Of a stretch of 64,000 nucleotides of DNA, positions 36,709 through 47,149 are shown piece after piece. Origin of the DNA: JACKII01 sp963807085 (lineage in GTDB: Bacteria; Pseudomonadota; Alphaproteobacteria; Bin95); NCBI GenBank assembly GCA_963807085.1, contig CAWEBB010000020.1:95761-159760 (forward strand), given 5' to 3'. A program made the translations under genes and the position numbers. How positions within the stretch are numbered: the first letter of the stretch is position 1; each line of letters opens with the position of its first letter. Below the pieces are notes generated by a model. That model saw only the letters and a program-made list of their open reading frames with translations, made no database searches and had not been told where the DNA came from.

Positions 36709-38220
36709 CGGGGCCGCCAGATTCGCCCATTCCTCCAAAAGACCGCGGGTCTTGCGCGGATCGATGATCTCCTCGATCCAGAAGGCTTCGGCTGTGCGGA
36801 AGGGGCTTCGCAGCTTTTCCAACCGTTCTTCGATTTGCTTTAACTCTTCCGCCGGATCGTCCGCCGCCGCGACCTCGGCGCGATAGGCGGCCTCGATCCC
36901 GCCTTCCAGCGGCAGCGAGCCCCAGAAACCGCTCGGCCAGGCATAGCGGGTGACGAACCGGCCAACCGGCACGTGCGCGCCGCCGGCCACGCCGAAGGCA
37001 TTGCGCACAACGATGGCGCACCAAGGTATGGTCGATTGGTTGATGGCGGCCATAGCGCGGACGCCGTGGCGGATGGTGCCGGTCTCTTCCGCCTCCTTGC
37101 CGATCAAAAAGCCGGGGCAATCCGCCAGATAGAGTACGGGCAGGTGGAAGGTCTCCGCCAGATCCACAAGCCGCACGGTCTTTTGGCAGGAATCCGCGGT
37201 CCAGGCACCGCCGTAATGGTAGGGATCGCTCGCCATCACGGCGACGGGCCAGCCGTCGATGCGCGCCAATCCAGTAATGATGGAACGCCCGAAATTAGGC
37301 GCGATCTCAAAAAAGCTGTCGGGGTCGGCCAGCCGCTCGATGATCGGGCGCATGCGATAGGCCTTGCGCCGCTGCTTTGGGATGGCCGTGATCAGCGGCT
37401 CCTGATCGGCGGCGGCAGCGGGCTCGGCCCGCGGAGGCAAATCATAGACGGAGGAGGGCAGGTAGGAGAGAAACTGCCGCGCGGCCTCGAACGCCTCTTC
37501 CTCTGAATTCACGGCGTTGTCCACGCCGCCCGCCCTCGTCTGGATGCGCCAGCCGCCAAGCTCTTGTTTGGTCAGATCCTGGCCGATGCCCTTTACCACC
37601 GGTGGGCCGGCGACGAACATGGCCGACGTGTCCTTGGTCATGACCGAGAAATGGCTCGCCGAAACCCGCGCCGCGCCCAGCCCCGCGACCGAACCGAGGC
37701 CCAGCGCCACCACGGGTACGGTTGCCAGATTGGCCGCGATCAGGTCGAAGCGGCTGGAGGTGCCTTGCCCCCCCGGCAGGTTGGCGCGGCCCGTGGTCTC
37801 GATGGTGCGGACCGAGCCGCCGCCACCCGAGCCTTCGATCACGCGGATTATGGGGATGCGCAGCTCGTTCGCCATGGTTTCAGCCAGATGCGGCTTGCCC
37901 TTGATGGTGGCATCCGCCGAACCGCCGCGCACGGTAAAGTCGTCGCCGCAGATAACGGCCGGGCGGCCGTCGATCAGCGCGCGCCCAAAGACGCAGTTGG
38001 AGGGCGTGAGCTTCACCAAGTCGTTGTTGTCGTCGTACTCTGCCTTGCCGGCGATGGCGCCCAGTTCGTGGAACGAGCCGGAATCGGCCAGCCCCTCGAC
38101 CCGCTCCCGCACGGTCAGGCGGCCGCCATCATGCTGGCGCTTTATTTTATCCGGTCCGCCCATTTCGCGGGCCATAGCCTCGCGCCGGGCGAGTTCGTCG
38201 AGTTCTGGTTGCCAGTTCAT
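36667..38220 (-). CDS. Acyl-CoA carboxylase, carboxyltransferase (beta) subunit
   Basis: It is 517 aa from the ATG at 38220 (MNWQPELDELARREAMARE). It has GGGRLTVRERVEGL-like HDGGRLTVRERVEGLADSG, VICGDDFTVRGGSADATIKG, two crotonase-fold halves, GLGSVAGLGAARVSASHFSV with the oxyanion-forming glycines, and LADCPGFLIGKEAEETGTIR in the C-terminal half. It transfers carboxyl from biotin to an acyl-CoA (propionyl-, methylcrotonyl- or geranyl-CoA), and the substrate is not clear. The biotin carboxylase partner is not adjacent. The frame extends to 38304 without support. Confidence 0.9.
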   Translation of the reverse strand: MNWQPELDELARREAMAREMGGPDKIKRQHDGGRLTVRERVEGLADSGSFHELGAIAGKAEYDDNNDLVKLTPSNCVFGRALIDGRPAVICGDDFTVRGGSADATIKGKPHLAETMANELRIPIIRVIEGSGGGGSVRTIETTGRANLPGGQGTSSRFDLIAANLATVPVVALGLGSVAGLGAARVSASHFSVMTKDTSAMFVAGPPVVKGIGQDLTKQELGGWRIQTRAGGVDNAVNSEEEAFEAARQFLSYLPSSVYDLPPRAEPAAAADQEPLITAIPKQRRKAYRMRPIIERLADPDSFFEIAPNFGRSIITGLARIDGWPVAVMASDPYHYGGAWTADSCQKTVRLVDLAETFHLPVLYLADCPGFLIGKEAEETGTIRHGVRAMAAINQSTIPWCAIVVRNAFGVAGGAHVPVGRFVTRYAWPSGFWGSLPLEGGIEAAYRAEVAAADDPAEELKQIEERLEKLRSPFRTAEAFWIEEIIDPRKTRGLLEEWANLAAPLREPGLRRFPMRP

Positions 38221-38266
38221 AGGGCGAATTTCCTCTGGAGGCGATTTCGTTAATTCATTGCCTACT

Positions 38267-39065
38267 CTAAGCTGGCCATTGCCGAGTCGCCAACAGGCCG
38301 CCATCGACCGGCAGTTGAATGCCCGTTATCCAGCGCGACTCCTCGCTGGCGAGGAAGGTGGCGGCATAGGCCACGTCCCACGCGGTGCCCTCGATTTGCA
38401 GCGGCACCATCTTGGCCCGGCGCTGGCGGGCTTCCTCGCCCTGGTGCGCCACCATGGGCGTGTAGACCGAGCCCACCACCAGCGTGTTGCAGCGGATCTG
38501 CTCCTTTGCGTAGTCGGCGGCAATGGACATGGTGATGCCGTGCAGGCCGGCCTTGGTGGCGGTATAGGCGAAGGCGCCGCCCGAGTTCGCGCAGCAGGCC
38601 CGAAGCGCCCGCAATCGACGAGACATTGATGATCGAGCCACCCCGTCCACCCTGGCGCATGGCCGGAACCGCCGCCTGGGCGCAGAGCATGACGCCGGTC
38701 ATGTTCAGGCCGATGACCTTTTGCCAGCCGGCCATGTCGGTCTTTTCCAACGACCCGCCACCGCCGATGCCGGCGTTGTTGTGCAGCACGTCGAGCCGGC
38801 CGTACTTGTCCATCGTCTCGGCCACCATGGCCTGCACTTGGCTCTCGTCGGTCACGTCGCAGGGGATGACATGGGCCTCGCCGCCGTCGGCCCGGATTTT
38901 CTCGGCCAGGGCGTCCGCTTTCTCGCGCTTGCGGTTGACCAGCACGACCTTGGCGCCCTCCGCCGCGAACATCATGGCACACGCCATGCCATTGCCGAGC
39001 CCGTCACCCCGGGGGGCGGCGCCGGTGACGATGGCGACCTTGTCTTGCATGCGGTTGGCGGTCAT
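38267..39065 (-). CDS. SDR family oxidoreductase (one frameshift)
   Basis: The start at 39065 gives MTANRMQDKVAIVTGAAPRG, with an expanded cofactor loop (GDGLGNGMACAMMFAAEG). LHNNAGIGGGGSLEKTD and SIINVSSIAGASG follow. Near 38588-38597 one extra base shifts the frame, after which SGGAFAYTATKAGLHGITMS carries the Y-x3-K site and ITGIQLPVDGGLLA ends the domain. Corrected length is about 265 aa. It lies 46 bases before the carboxylase start, so the pair may form an operon for acyl-CoA or ketone metabolism. Confidence 0.88.
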
Positions 39066-39192
39066 TGGGCATTCCTTCGCGTGTTCAGGGTCTGCCATCC
39101 GGGCCACGCAGGCCGAGATATGGGATCAGCCGATCCGATCGGATCCGGAGCCGTGCACTGTGCGCCAGTCTAGCGAAGCCGTCGAGGCGGGT

Positions 39193-40557
39193 CTATTCGC
39201 AGGGATGGGCGCGCAAAGTTTCGACGAGTTTGTCGCCGGTTTTGCGGTCGATGATCCGGCTCCAATTCAGACGATAAAGCATGCCATCGCCGGCGCGGTT
39301 GATGTATTCCCAGGTCGCCTCGCCGGACTTATCGAGCAGCACCGCTCGGCCAAAGCTGGTTTCTTCAATGAACACTTCGTTGTCGTTCAGAATTTCCGAC
39401 CGGCCCTCCGAAGCCGTGTGCAGATCTTGCTCCGCCATAGCTGTCTCCCATGGCGACGTCACCTTGTCGGTGGAAAAATCATAGATCTTGACTTTATTAT
39501 GACCCCCGACTCCTTCAAAGTGGTTATAATTGTACTTGTGATTGTCGAAGATCGCTATCCGCTGACCGTCCAGGATGTCGACGTCGTGTTGGTTAACCCA
39601 GTCCCATTGCCGGTGCCAGATAATGCGGTTTTCCGACGGCCGATAAAGAAAGATCACAGAAATGTTGCGCGCACTGATGAACAGGTCGCCGCGCCGCCAA
39701 TACCGGCTGTCAAACGTCGCCTCCTGAATGTCATTAACATGAGTGGGGTCGTCGGTATATTCCGCTAGGCCGTAAATGTAGTATTCTAGGTTGTTTTCGA
39801 TAAGTATCTGGGGAATTGACTTCTCGTACTCTATCTCACCGCCCGAACTGACCTTGGCGACGCCGTCCTCGCTGAACGTGTCATCGGCATGATTGATGGT
39901 CGGCGGTTCGATATGGATCGGTACCCAAATGGCGTCGTCAGCGGATCGTTCCAGGCTGTGGTGGAACAATCTGTCTATCGTCCAGAGCGTGCGGCTGCAG
40001 GCATCCACCTTCACCAACGGTGAATAAAAGTTGGCGAATACAAGGCTGCCGTCGGCCAGAACCAGGGGATGAATCATCCGCACCCGGTCGGGCGGATCGT
40101 CGGCGTTATTGTCCAGCGCCGACACCACATGGGTGCGGCTGTCAATCTCTGCGTAGTCGGGTAACCAGCGGTGCAGGGTTTTCTGAGTGTTCATGTCGAC
40201 CAGTTCGGCAACGCTCCGTTCGAGGTTGCCATCATAGCGCGAGAGCAGCAAGTAGCCGAGATCGGGCCGCGTGCCGGGCTGGTAGGCGTAGGTGAAACCC
40301 GCGCGGCCTTCGAACCGCTGCGCGGTCGGCTGCAACGCGCGCTTGCTGCCGTAGATCAGTTGATCTGCCGCGGTAATGGCTTGTTTCGGCATTTGCGCGA
40401 TCGAGACCGCGACCGTCCCCAAGGTACCGAACCTGTCAGAGCCTCTCGCCGTACTGTAGACGACCGCGCCAAAGAGGGCGCCACCGATGGCGACGATCAG
40501 CAAAATGAGCAACATCAACCAAAGTTCGACCCGTTTGAAGAAAAGTCGCTCCAACAT
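39193..40557 (-). CDS. Membrane-anchored arylsulfotransferase (ASST)-like protein
   Basis: This 454-aa protein has a single N-terminal anchor (LWLMLLILLIVAIGGALFGA) and the rest periplasmic. Repeated beta-propeller-like phrases such as LVFANFYSPLVKVD, INHADDTFSEDG, THVNDIQEATFDSRYW, GDLFISARNISVIFLY and HRQWDWVNQHDVDIL match the Arylsulfotran_2 type, whose members resemble PAPS-independent sulfotransferases. Catalysis is unproven for most of this group. GGHNKVKIYDFSTDKVTSPW and YINRAGDGMLYRLNWSRI are near the end. The preferred start is 40557, and the frame is open from 40575. Confidence 0.75.
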   Translation of the reverse strand: MLERLFFKRVELWLMLLILLIVAIGGALFGAVVYSTARGSDRFGTLGTVAVSIAQMPKQAITAADQLIYGSKRALQPTAQRFEGRAGFTYAYQPGTRPDLGYLLLSRYDGNLERSVAELVDMNTQKTLHRWLPDYAEIDSRTHVVSALDNNADDPPDRVRMIHPLVLADGSLVFANFYSPLVKVDACSRTLWTIDRLFHHSLERSADDAIWVPIHIEPPTINHADDTFSEDGVAKVSSGGEIEYEKSIPQILIENNLEYYIYGLAEYTDDPTHVNDIQEATFDSRYWRRGDLFISARNISVIFLYRPSENRIIWHRQWDWVNQHDVDILDGQRIAIFDNHKYNYNHFEGVGGHNKVKIYDFSTDKVTSPWETAMAEQDLHTASEGRSEILNDNEVFIEETSFGRAVLLDKSGEATWEYINRAGDGMLYRLNWSRIIDRKTGDKLVETLRAHPCE

Positions 40558-40575
40558 GCCCCTCCGTGCCCTCAC

Positions 40576-40879
40576 ATTGGATTTCGCCTACCTTATTATG
40601 TGCCGAAGATGGCAACAATGGCAGATATCACCGGTAGCGGCGGATAGATAGTCGCATCCATAGGTTGTACTCTGCGGCTTGCGCTACCAAGTGGATGCAG
40701 AAGTGGCCGCTCGCGAACGTGGCGTGCGGCGTGGCTCGACCCGCCGCTGCTTCGGGGCGCTGGGTTTCGGCGCGGGGCGATTCGTGCTTTTTTGAACTTG
40801 TCGCGTAGAAATGGCGCGGGAATGCGTGTAAGGGACATTGAGTGTCGTCAAAGCGCGATACGATTAGGAAATCGGTCAG
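40576..40879. other. 304-bp intergenic region between divergent genes
   Basis: It must hold the promoters of the sulfotransferase-like gene and of ribF. No clear promoter pair or small gene is visible. Short frames here lack codon bias. Confidence 0.5.
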
Positions 40880-41859
40880 TTGCATCATTCAATCGGCTTA
40901 GACCCGCTGCCTGCCGCCTATCGCGGCGCGTCGGTGGCGCTCGGAAATTTTGACGGAGTCCATTTTGGCCACCGCGCGATCCTGGCTGCGGCGCGCGCGG
41001 CGGCCGATCGCTTGGGCGGCGGGCTGCTGGGCGTGGTGACGTTCGAGCCGCATCCGCGCAGCGTGCTGTACGGGCCGGTCCCGCCTTTCCGCCTGACCAC
41101 GCCCGCCAGCAAGGCCCGCGCCTTGGCGGCGGAGGGCGTGGATCTGTTGGTGCAGATACCGTTTGATCGCGCGTTCGCTGCGCTGCCGCCCGAACAGTTC
41201 GTGCAGCGCGTGCTGGTGGATCTGGTGGGCGCGCGCCATGTAACGGTGGGCGCCGATTTCCACTTCGGCGCGGACCGGGCCGGAACGGCCGCAACCCTGG
41301 CGGCGCTGGGCGAGGCCAATGGCTTCGGCGTGACCGTGGTCGAGCGGGTCCGTGCGAAGAATGGGGTGGCGTTCTCCTCTACCGCTATCCGTGCCTATCT
41401 GCGCGAAGGCCGGCCGGTCGAGGCCGCGCGGATGCTGGGCCGCTGGTGGGAGATCGACGGAATCGTCACGCCCAACCGGCAGCTTGGCCGCACCATCGGC
41501 TTTCCGACCGCGAACCTGTCGCTCGGCGAGCTGTTGGAGCCGCAGCTTGGCGTCTATGCCGTGCGCGCCGGTGTCGGCGGGGCGAGGCTGAAAACAGCGA
41601 GCCGGTATGGGACGACGCCGTCGCCAATCTGGGACGGCGCCCGACCGTCGGCGGCGACAAGCTGTTGTTGGAGACGCACCTTTTTGACTTCGACGGCGAC
41701 CTCTATCACAAGCCACTGCAGGTGCAGTTGATCGACTTCATCCGGCCGGAACAGAAATTCAACGGCCTTGATGAACTCAAGGCCCAAATCGCCAGGGACT
41801 GCAACTCCGCTCGTCGGATCCTGGCCGAAACCGACATCGAGCAATTCTCAAGGTCTTAA
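40880..41859 (+). CDS. ribF: Bifunctional riboflavin kinase/FAD synthetase (one frameshift)
   Basis: The enzyme makes FMN from riboflavin and FAD from FMN. The FAD synthetase domain has SVALGNFDGVHFGHRAILAA and VGADFHFGADRAGTAATL, then FSSTAIRAYLREGRPVEAA. The kinase domain has LGRTIGFPTANLSLGELLEP. One G is missing in the G-run at 41579-41582. Restoring it gives GGGEAENSEPVWDDAVANLG and the conserved VGGDKLLLETHLFDFDGDLY. Corrected length is about 326 aa. The start is a TTG at 40880. It heads ribF-ileS-lspA, a widely conserved order. Confidence 0.93.
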
Positions 41860-41869
41860 CAGTCTCCCC

Positions 41870-44747
41870 ATGAGTACCGATTACAAAAGCACGGTCTTTC
41901 TGCCGAAAACCGACTTCCCTATGCGCGCCGGCCTGCCCAAGCGTGAGCCGTTGATCCTGGAGCGCTGGGAGAAGATGGACCTGTTCAACCGCCAGCGCGA
42001 GGTCAGCAAGGGGCGCGAGCAGTTCGTCCTGCACGACGGCCCGCCCTATGCGAACGGCCACCTGCATATCGGCACCGGCCTGAACAAGATCCTGAAGGAC
42101 ATCGTCAACCGATCCTACCAGATGCTGGGCCGGGACGCCCATTACATCCCTGGCTGGGACTGCCACGGCTTGCCCATCGAATGGAAGGTCGAGGAAGAAT
42201 ACCGCGCGAAGGGCCAGAACAAGGACGCGGTCGACCGGGTCGAGTTCCGCCGCCAGTGTCGCGCCTTCGCGGACGAGTGGATCGATACCCAGACGCGCGG
42301 AATTCAAGCGCCTGGGCGTGATCGGCGACTGGGAGAACTACTACACCACCATGGCCTATGAGGCCGAGGCGACCATCGCGGGCGAACTGGCCAAATTCGC
42401 CATGAACGGCAGTCTCTATCGCGGCGCGAAGCCGGTGCTTTGGAGCGTGCCGGAGCGCACGGCGCTGGCCGATGCGGAGGTGGAGTATCACGACCACCAG
42501 TCGCACACGGTGCATGTGCCGTTCCCGATCGTGACGCCCGGCCCCAACAGCGACCTGGAGCCAGGGCTGCCCATCGTCATCTGGACCACGACGCCCTGGA
42601 CCCTGCCGTCCAACCGCGGCCTTGCCTATGCCGAGGATGCGACCTACTGCGTTGTGCGCTGTATCGCCGGCACCGACAAGCTGCGCATTCCGGTCGGCCA
42701 GCGCTTCGCTGTGGCGCTTTCGCTGGTGGAAGAAACCGCCAAGGCGGCGCGCATGACCGAGTGGGATGTGGAGCGCGAATTCACCGGCGCCTCGCTCGCC
42801 GGCACAATCTGCGCGCATCCGCTGCGCGGACATGCCGAGGCCGACGGCTTTTACGACTACGACGTGCCGATGCACCCCGCCGACTTCGTCACCATGGATG
42901 CGGGCACTGGCTTCGTCCACATCGCGCCGAGCCATGGCGCGGATGACTATGAACTTGGCATGGCAGTCGGCCTGGCGATCACCGACAATGTCGGGCCGGA
43001 CGGCGCCTATCGCGAGCATGTGGGCATCTTCGCCGGCCTCAGCATCATCGACGACGAGGGCAAGGAAGGGCCGGCCAACCGCGCCGTCTGCGAAACGCTG
43101 ATGGCGGCGGGTATGCTCTATAGCTGGGGTCGGCTGACGCACTCCTACCCGCATTCGTGGCGGTCGAAGGCGCCGCTGATCTTTCGCAACACGCCGCAAT
43201 GGTTCATCTCCATGGAGGCGAACGACCTGCGCAAAAAGGCGCTGGTGGCGATCGACAACACGCGCTTCATCCCCCCGAGCGGTAAGACGCGCCTGCGCTC
43301 CATGATCGAGCACCGGCCCGACTGGTGCGTCTCGCGCCAGCGCGCCTGGGGCGTGCCGATCATCCTGTTCGTGCACAAGAAGACGGGCGAGGTTTTGCGC
43401 GACCAGGCGGTGTTCGACCGGACGGTGCAGGCGATCCGCGAGGATGGCAGCGATGCCTGGTACGAGCGCCCGGCGGCCGCGTTCCTGGGCGATGACTACG
43501 ATCCCGCGGACTATGAGCAGGTCGAGGACATCGTCGAGGTCTGGTTCAACTCGGGTTCGACCCATGTCTTCACGCTGGAAGAACGGCCGCACATGAAATG
43601 GCCGGCAGACCTTTATCTGGAGGGCACCGATCAGCACCGCGGCTGGTTCCATTCCTCCCTGCTGGAAAGTGCGGGCACTCGCGGCCGCGCGCCCTATGAC
43701 GCGGTGCTGACCCACGGCTTCGTCATGGACGAAGAGGGCCGCAAAATGTCGAAATCGCTGGGCAACACCATCGCGCCGCAGGAAGTGATCGACCAGTACG
43801 GCGCCGATATCCTGCGCATCTGGGTGTGCTCGTCCGACTATTCGGACGACCTCCGCATCGGGCCGGAAATCCTGAAGCACCAGGCCGACCACTACCGGCG
43901 GGTGCGCAACACCCTGCGTTTCATGCTGGGCTCGCTCGCGGGCTTCAGCGAGGCGGAGCGGGTCGATCCCGCCGACATGCCGGAGCTGGAACGTCTGATC
44001 CTGCACCGCATGGTGGAGATGGACGCGCTGGTGCGCGAATGCGTGGCGGACTTCGATTTCCACACGCTTTGGGTCGAATTGCACAATTTTTGCGCCAATG
44101 ACCTCAGCGCCTTCTATTTCGATATCCGCAAGGACGCCCTCTATTGCGACCACCCTAGCGCTCTGCGCCGCCGCGCCTGCCGCACGGTGCTGGATCATCT
44201 GTTCAATGCGCTGGTCACTTGGCTCGCCCCGATCACAGCGTTCACGGCGGATGAGGCCTATCTGACGCGCAGATTCAGCTCGATGGAGGACGCACCGCCG
44301 GGCGAAAGCGTTCACCTGCTGACCTATCCGGATGTGCCGGCCGCATGGCGCGACGATGCGCTGGCGAAGCGCTGGGCGGCGGTGCGGCAGGTGCGCCGGG
44401 TGGTGCTGGGGGCGCTGGAGGTCGAGCGGGCGGCGAAACGCATGCGCGGCTCGCTGGAGGCGGCGCCAGAGGTGTTCGTGACGGCCGAGCAGGCCGCGGC
44501 GCTTGAAGGGCTTGATCTGGCCGAAATCGCCATCGTCTCCGCGGCCAACCTGACCGTTGGCGAGCCGCCGGCCGGTGCCTTCACCCTTCCGGAGGTTCCC
44601 GGTTGCGGAGTGGTGCCGATCAAGACCGAGGCGAAGCGCTGCGAGCGCTGCTGGCAGCGGCTGCCGGATGTCGGCGCCGATCCGGAGCACCCGGATACCT
44701 GCACCCGTTGTGCCGATGCGGTGCGCCAGATGCCGAAAGCGGCATAG
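41870..44747 (+). CDS. ileS: Isoleucine-tRNA ligase (one frameshift)
   Basis: It charges tRNA-Ile. The first frame has TDFPMRAGLPKREP and the HIGH-type PPYANGHLHIGTGLNK, and WDCHGLPIEWKVEEE. One extra G at 42299-42300 (in CGCGGAATTC) breaks it. The second frame resumes with EFKRLGVIGDWENYYTTMAY, the editing domain (VIWTTTPWTLPSNRGLAYAE), GTDQHRGWFHSSLLES, and the KMSKS loop GRKMSKSLGN. The C-terminal zinc site is CERCWQRL with CTRCADAV. Corrected length is about 958 aa, normal for bacteria. The enzyme is essential, so the indel is almost certainly a sequence error unless another copy exists. Confidence 0.95.
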
Positions 44748-44771
44748 TCCCTCGTTGCGCGGAAATAGGGC

Positions 44772-45240
44772 ATGCGGAAATGGGGCGTGGTGCTGGCCGT
44801 CGTGGTGCTGGTGTTCGATCAGCTCTCAAAGCTATGGGCGCTGGACGCGCTCCAGAATCCGCCCGTGCGAATCGAGGTGCTGCCTTTCTGGGACTTCGTG
44901 CTGGTATGGAATCGCGAAGTTCAGCTTCGGCCTGTTCGGCGAGGGGCGGCTCCCGCCGCTGGCGCTGGCCGCCATCACGGGCGCAATCGCCCTGGGAGTG
45001 GCGGTTTGGCTGGCCCGCGCGCGCTCCTGGTGGACGGTCATTGCCGCCGGGCTCGTGCTGGGCGGGGCGGTTGGGAACATCATCGACCGGTTGACCTATG
45101 GCGCGGTCGTAGACTTCATTGACTGGCATGCCTATGGCTATCACTGGCCAGTGTTTAACATCGCCGATGCCGGCATCACGCTGGGCGTTGTGTTTTTGGT
45201 CGCAGAAAGCTTGCTGGCCGGCCGCGAAGAGCCCAAATGA
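44772..45240 (+). CDS. lspA: Lipoprotein signal peptidase (one frameshift)
   Basis: This inner-membrane aspartyl protease cleaves prolipoproteins after diacylglycerol modification. The first frame is MRKWGVVLAVVVLVFDQLSK and PFWDFVLVWNR. One extra A at about 44917 breaks it. The second frame reads FSFGLFGEG, four hydrophobic segments in total, GGAVGNIIDRLTYGAVVDFI and FNIADAGITLG, each with one of the two catalytic aspartates. Corrected length is about 155 aa. Essential in Gram-negatives as a rule. It serves the lipoproteins encoded just downstream and at 55.0 kb. Confidence 0.93.
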
Positions 45241-45264
45241 ACCGGCGAATGGGAGTTTAGACGA

Positions 45265-45819
45265 GTGTTGGTAAATCGCACCCCTGTAGCTGTGTTGCTG
45301 CTGGCCGGGCTTGCGCTGACTGGCTGTGGAAGTGTGCGTGAACTAACTGGCGTCCAGAAAAAGGCGCCCGACGAGTTCGCCGTCGTCCGCCGGGCCCCGC
45401 TCAGCGTGCCGCCCGATTACAATCTGCGGCCGCCGCGGCCGGGCGAACGGGCGATCCCGCAGATCGATCCGCGCACGGAAAGCCGTGCGGCCGTGTTCGG
45501 CGTGGAGGACCAGGGGCAGGCCCGCCCTCCCGCGGAAAGCGCGGGTGAGGAGTCGCTGCTGCGCACCTTGAAGATCGAATCCGTTGATCCCTCGATCCGC
45601 CAACAGGTCGATCAGGAAAGCGCGATACTGGCGCTGGACCAGCGGAGTTTTGTGGAACAGCTGATGTTCTGGCGCGATCCGCCGCCGCCAGGTACGGCAG
45701 TTGATGCAGCGGAAGAGCGGCGGCGCTTGCAGGAGAACGATGCGCTTGGCAAACCTCCGACCGAAGGCGAAACCCCGATCATCGAACGCAAGGATACGGT
45801 TCGTAGCCGGCTGTTATAG
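45265..45819 (+). CDS. DUF3035 lipoprotein (BamF-like)
   Basis: This 184-aa outer-membrane lipoprotein candidate has signal AVLLLAGLALTGCGSVRE with lipobox LTGC, so the mature N-terminus is the cysteine at about residue 21. The mature part has PDEFAVVRRAPLSVPPDYNLRPP, the signature of the alphaproteobacterial DUF3035/BamF-type proteins, some of which belong to the BAM complex. The start is a GTG at 45265. The gene lies between lspA and two M16 proteases, and its 3' end overlaps the first protease gene by 80 bases. Confidence 0.88.
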   Translation: MLVNRTPVAVLLLAGLALTGCGSVRELTGVQKKAPDEFAVVRRAPLSVPPDYNLRPPRPGERAIPQIDPRTESRAAVFGVEDQGQARPPAESAGEESLLRTLKIESVDPSIRQQVDQESAILALDQRSFVEQLMFWRDPPPPGTAVDAAEERRRLQENDALGKPPTEGETPIIERKDTVRSRLL

Positions 45820-47149
45820 GATCGCGGCGGCCCTGCTCCTGGCTCTGTGGGTCGCCCTGCCGGGCGGCGCATCCGCCCAGGTTTTCAGTCCTTCGTATTT
45901 CAAGCTCGAAAATGGGCTGGAGGTCGTGGTGATCGAAAATCACCGCGCCCCTGCCGTCGTGCACATGCTGTGGTACAAGGTTGGCGCGGCGGATGAAGCG
46001 CCGGGTGAATCCGGCGTTGCGCACCTGTTCGAGCATCTGATGTTCAAGGGCACGGAGAACACGCCGCCGGAAGAGTTTGGTCGCTTCGTGCGCCGGCATG
46101 GCGGGCACGAGAATGCCTTCACAACCTGGGACAATACCGGCTACTACCAAGTCGTGCCGCGCGACCAGCTCGGCCAGGTCATGGCCTACGAGGCTGACCG
46201 GATGCGGGGTCTGGTCTTGACCGACACCGATATCCAAAGCGAGCGCGCGGTGGTGTTGGAGGAGTGGAACGAGCGCATCGGCCAAAGTCCCTCTGCCCAG
46301 CTGTCCGAGGAAATGTTGGCCGCTATGTTCCGCAACCACCCCTACGGCCGCCCCATCATCGGCTGGCGGCACGAGATCGAGGCGCTGGACCGGGATACGA
46401 TCCTGGCGTTTTACCGCCGCTATTATGCGCCAGACAATGCGGTGCTGGTGGTGGCGGGCGACGTGATGCCAGACGACGTTCTGGCGCTGGCCAAGGAACA
46501 TTACGGCCCGATCCCGCCGTCCGACAACCCGCCCGGCCCTTGGACCACCGAGCCGCCGCCGCGCGCCGAAAAACGGGTGTTGCTGCGGGACGAGCGGGTA
46601 AGCGATCCGCGCTGGAGCCGCTCCTATCTGGCGCCGTCCTACCGCGCCGGCGCCAGCGAACACGCGCTTCCGCTGGAGGTTCTGGCCGAGATCATGGGCG
46701 ATCGCTCGGTCGGCCGGTTGGCGAAGACGCTGGTGCGGGGTTCCGAACAGGCAACTGCCGCCGGCGTCTATTACAACGGCGAAAGCCGCGGCCCCGGGCG
46801 CTTGATGGTGTACGCCCTGCCCCGGGAGGGCGTCGGTCTGCAAGACCTGGAAGCGGCGGTGAATGCCGAGATCGAGCGGCTGCTGCGCGAAGGCGTGACC
46901 GACGACGAGGTCGCGGCGACGGTGAAACGCATGCTCTCGACCGCCGTCTTCGCCCGGGACGATCTTGAGACCGGGGCGCAGGTGCTGGGCGAGACGCTGG
47001 CCAATGGGGGCACCATCGCCGACGTGGAAGAATGGCCGGAGCGGCTGGCGAAGGTCACGGCTGCCGACGTAATGGCCGCCGCGCGCTATGTGCTGCGGCC
47101 GGAACGGGCGGTGACCGGTGAATTGCTGCCAAAGGAGCCGCGTTCATGA
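45740..47149 (+). CDS. M16 family zinc metallopeptidase (active subunit)
   Basis: The start ATG at 45740 has AGGAGA just before it, inside the preceding lipoprotein gene. The N-terminus has a long basic region and a hydrophobic signal (IAAALLLALWVALPGGASAQ), so the 469-aa product is exported. The inverted zinc motif HxxEH is present (GVAHLFEHLMFKGTENTPPE, about residue 95), with the third ligand expected in ERAVVLEEWNERI. Members of this PqqL/processing-peptidase group degrade peptides as pairs with an inactive partner, which is the next gene. Confidence 0.92.
   Translation: MRLANLRPKAKPRSSNARIRFVAGCYRIAAALLLALWVALPGGASAQVFSPSYFKLENGLEVVVIENHRAPAVVHMLWYKVGAADEAPGESGVAHLFEHLMFKGTENTPPEEFGRFVRRHGGHENAFTTWDNTGYYQVVPRDQLGQVMAYEADRMRGLVLTDTDIQSERAVVLEEWNERIGQSPSAQLSEEMLAAMFRNHPYGRPIIGWRHEIEALDRDTILAFYRRYYAPDNAVLVVAGDVMPDDVLALAKEHYGPIPPSDNPPGPWTTEPPPRAEKRVLLRDERVSDPRWSRSYLAPSYRAGASEHALPLEVLAEIMGDRSVGRLAKTLVRGSEQATAAGVYYNGESRGPGRLMVYALPREGVGLQDLEAAVNAEIERLLREGVTDDEVAATVKRMLSTAVFARDDLETGAQVLGETLANGGTIADVEEWPERLAKVTAADVMAAARYVLRPERAVTGELLPKEPRS

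Noticed and set aside
40576..40879. Small RNA gene near the T-run at about 40790
   Set aside because: No stable stem precedes the T-run, so there is no support for a terminator or an RNA gene.
42105..44690. 861-codon open frame on the minus strand across ileS
   Set aside because: It is the mirror of a GC-rich coding frame, has no family similarity or ribosome site, and the plus strand is clearly ileS.
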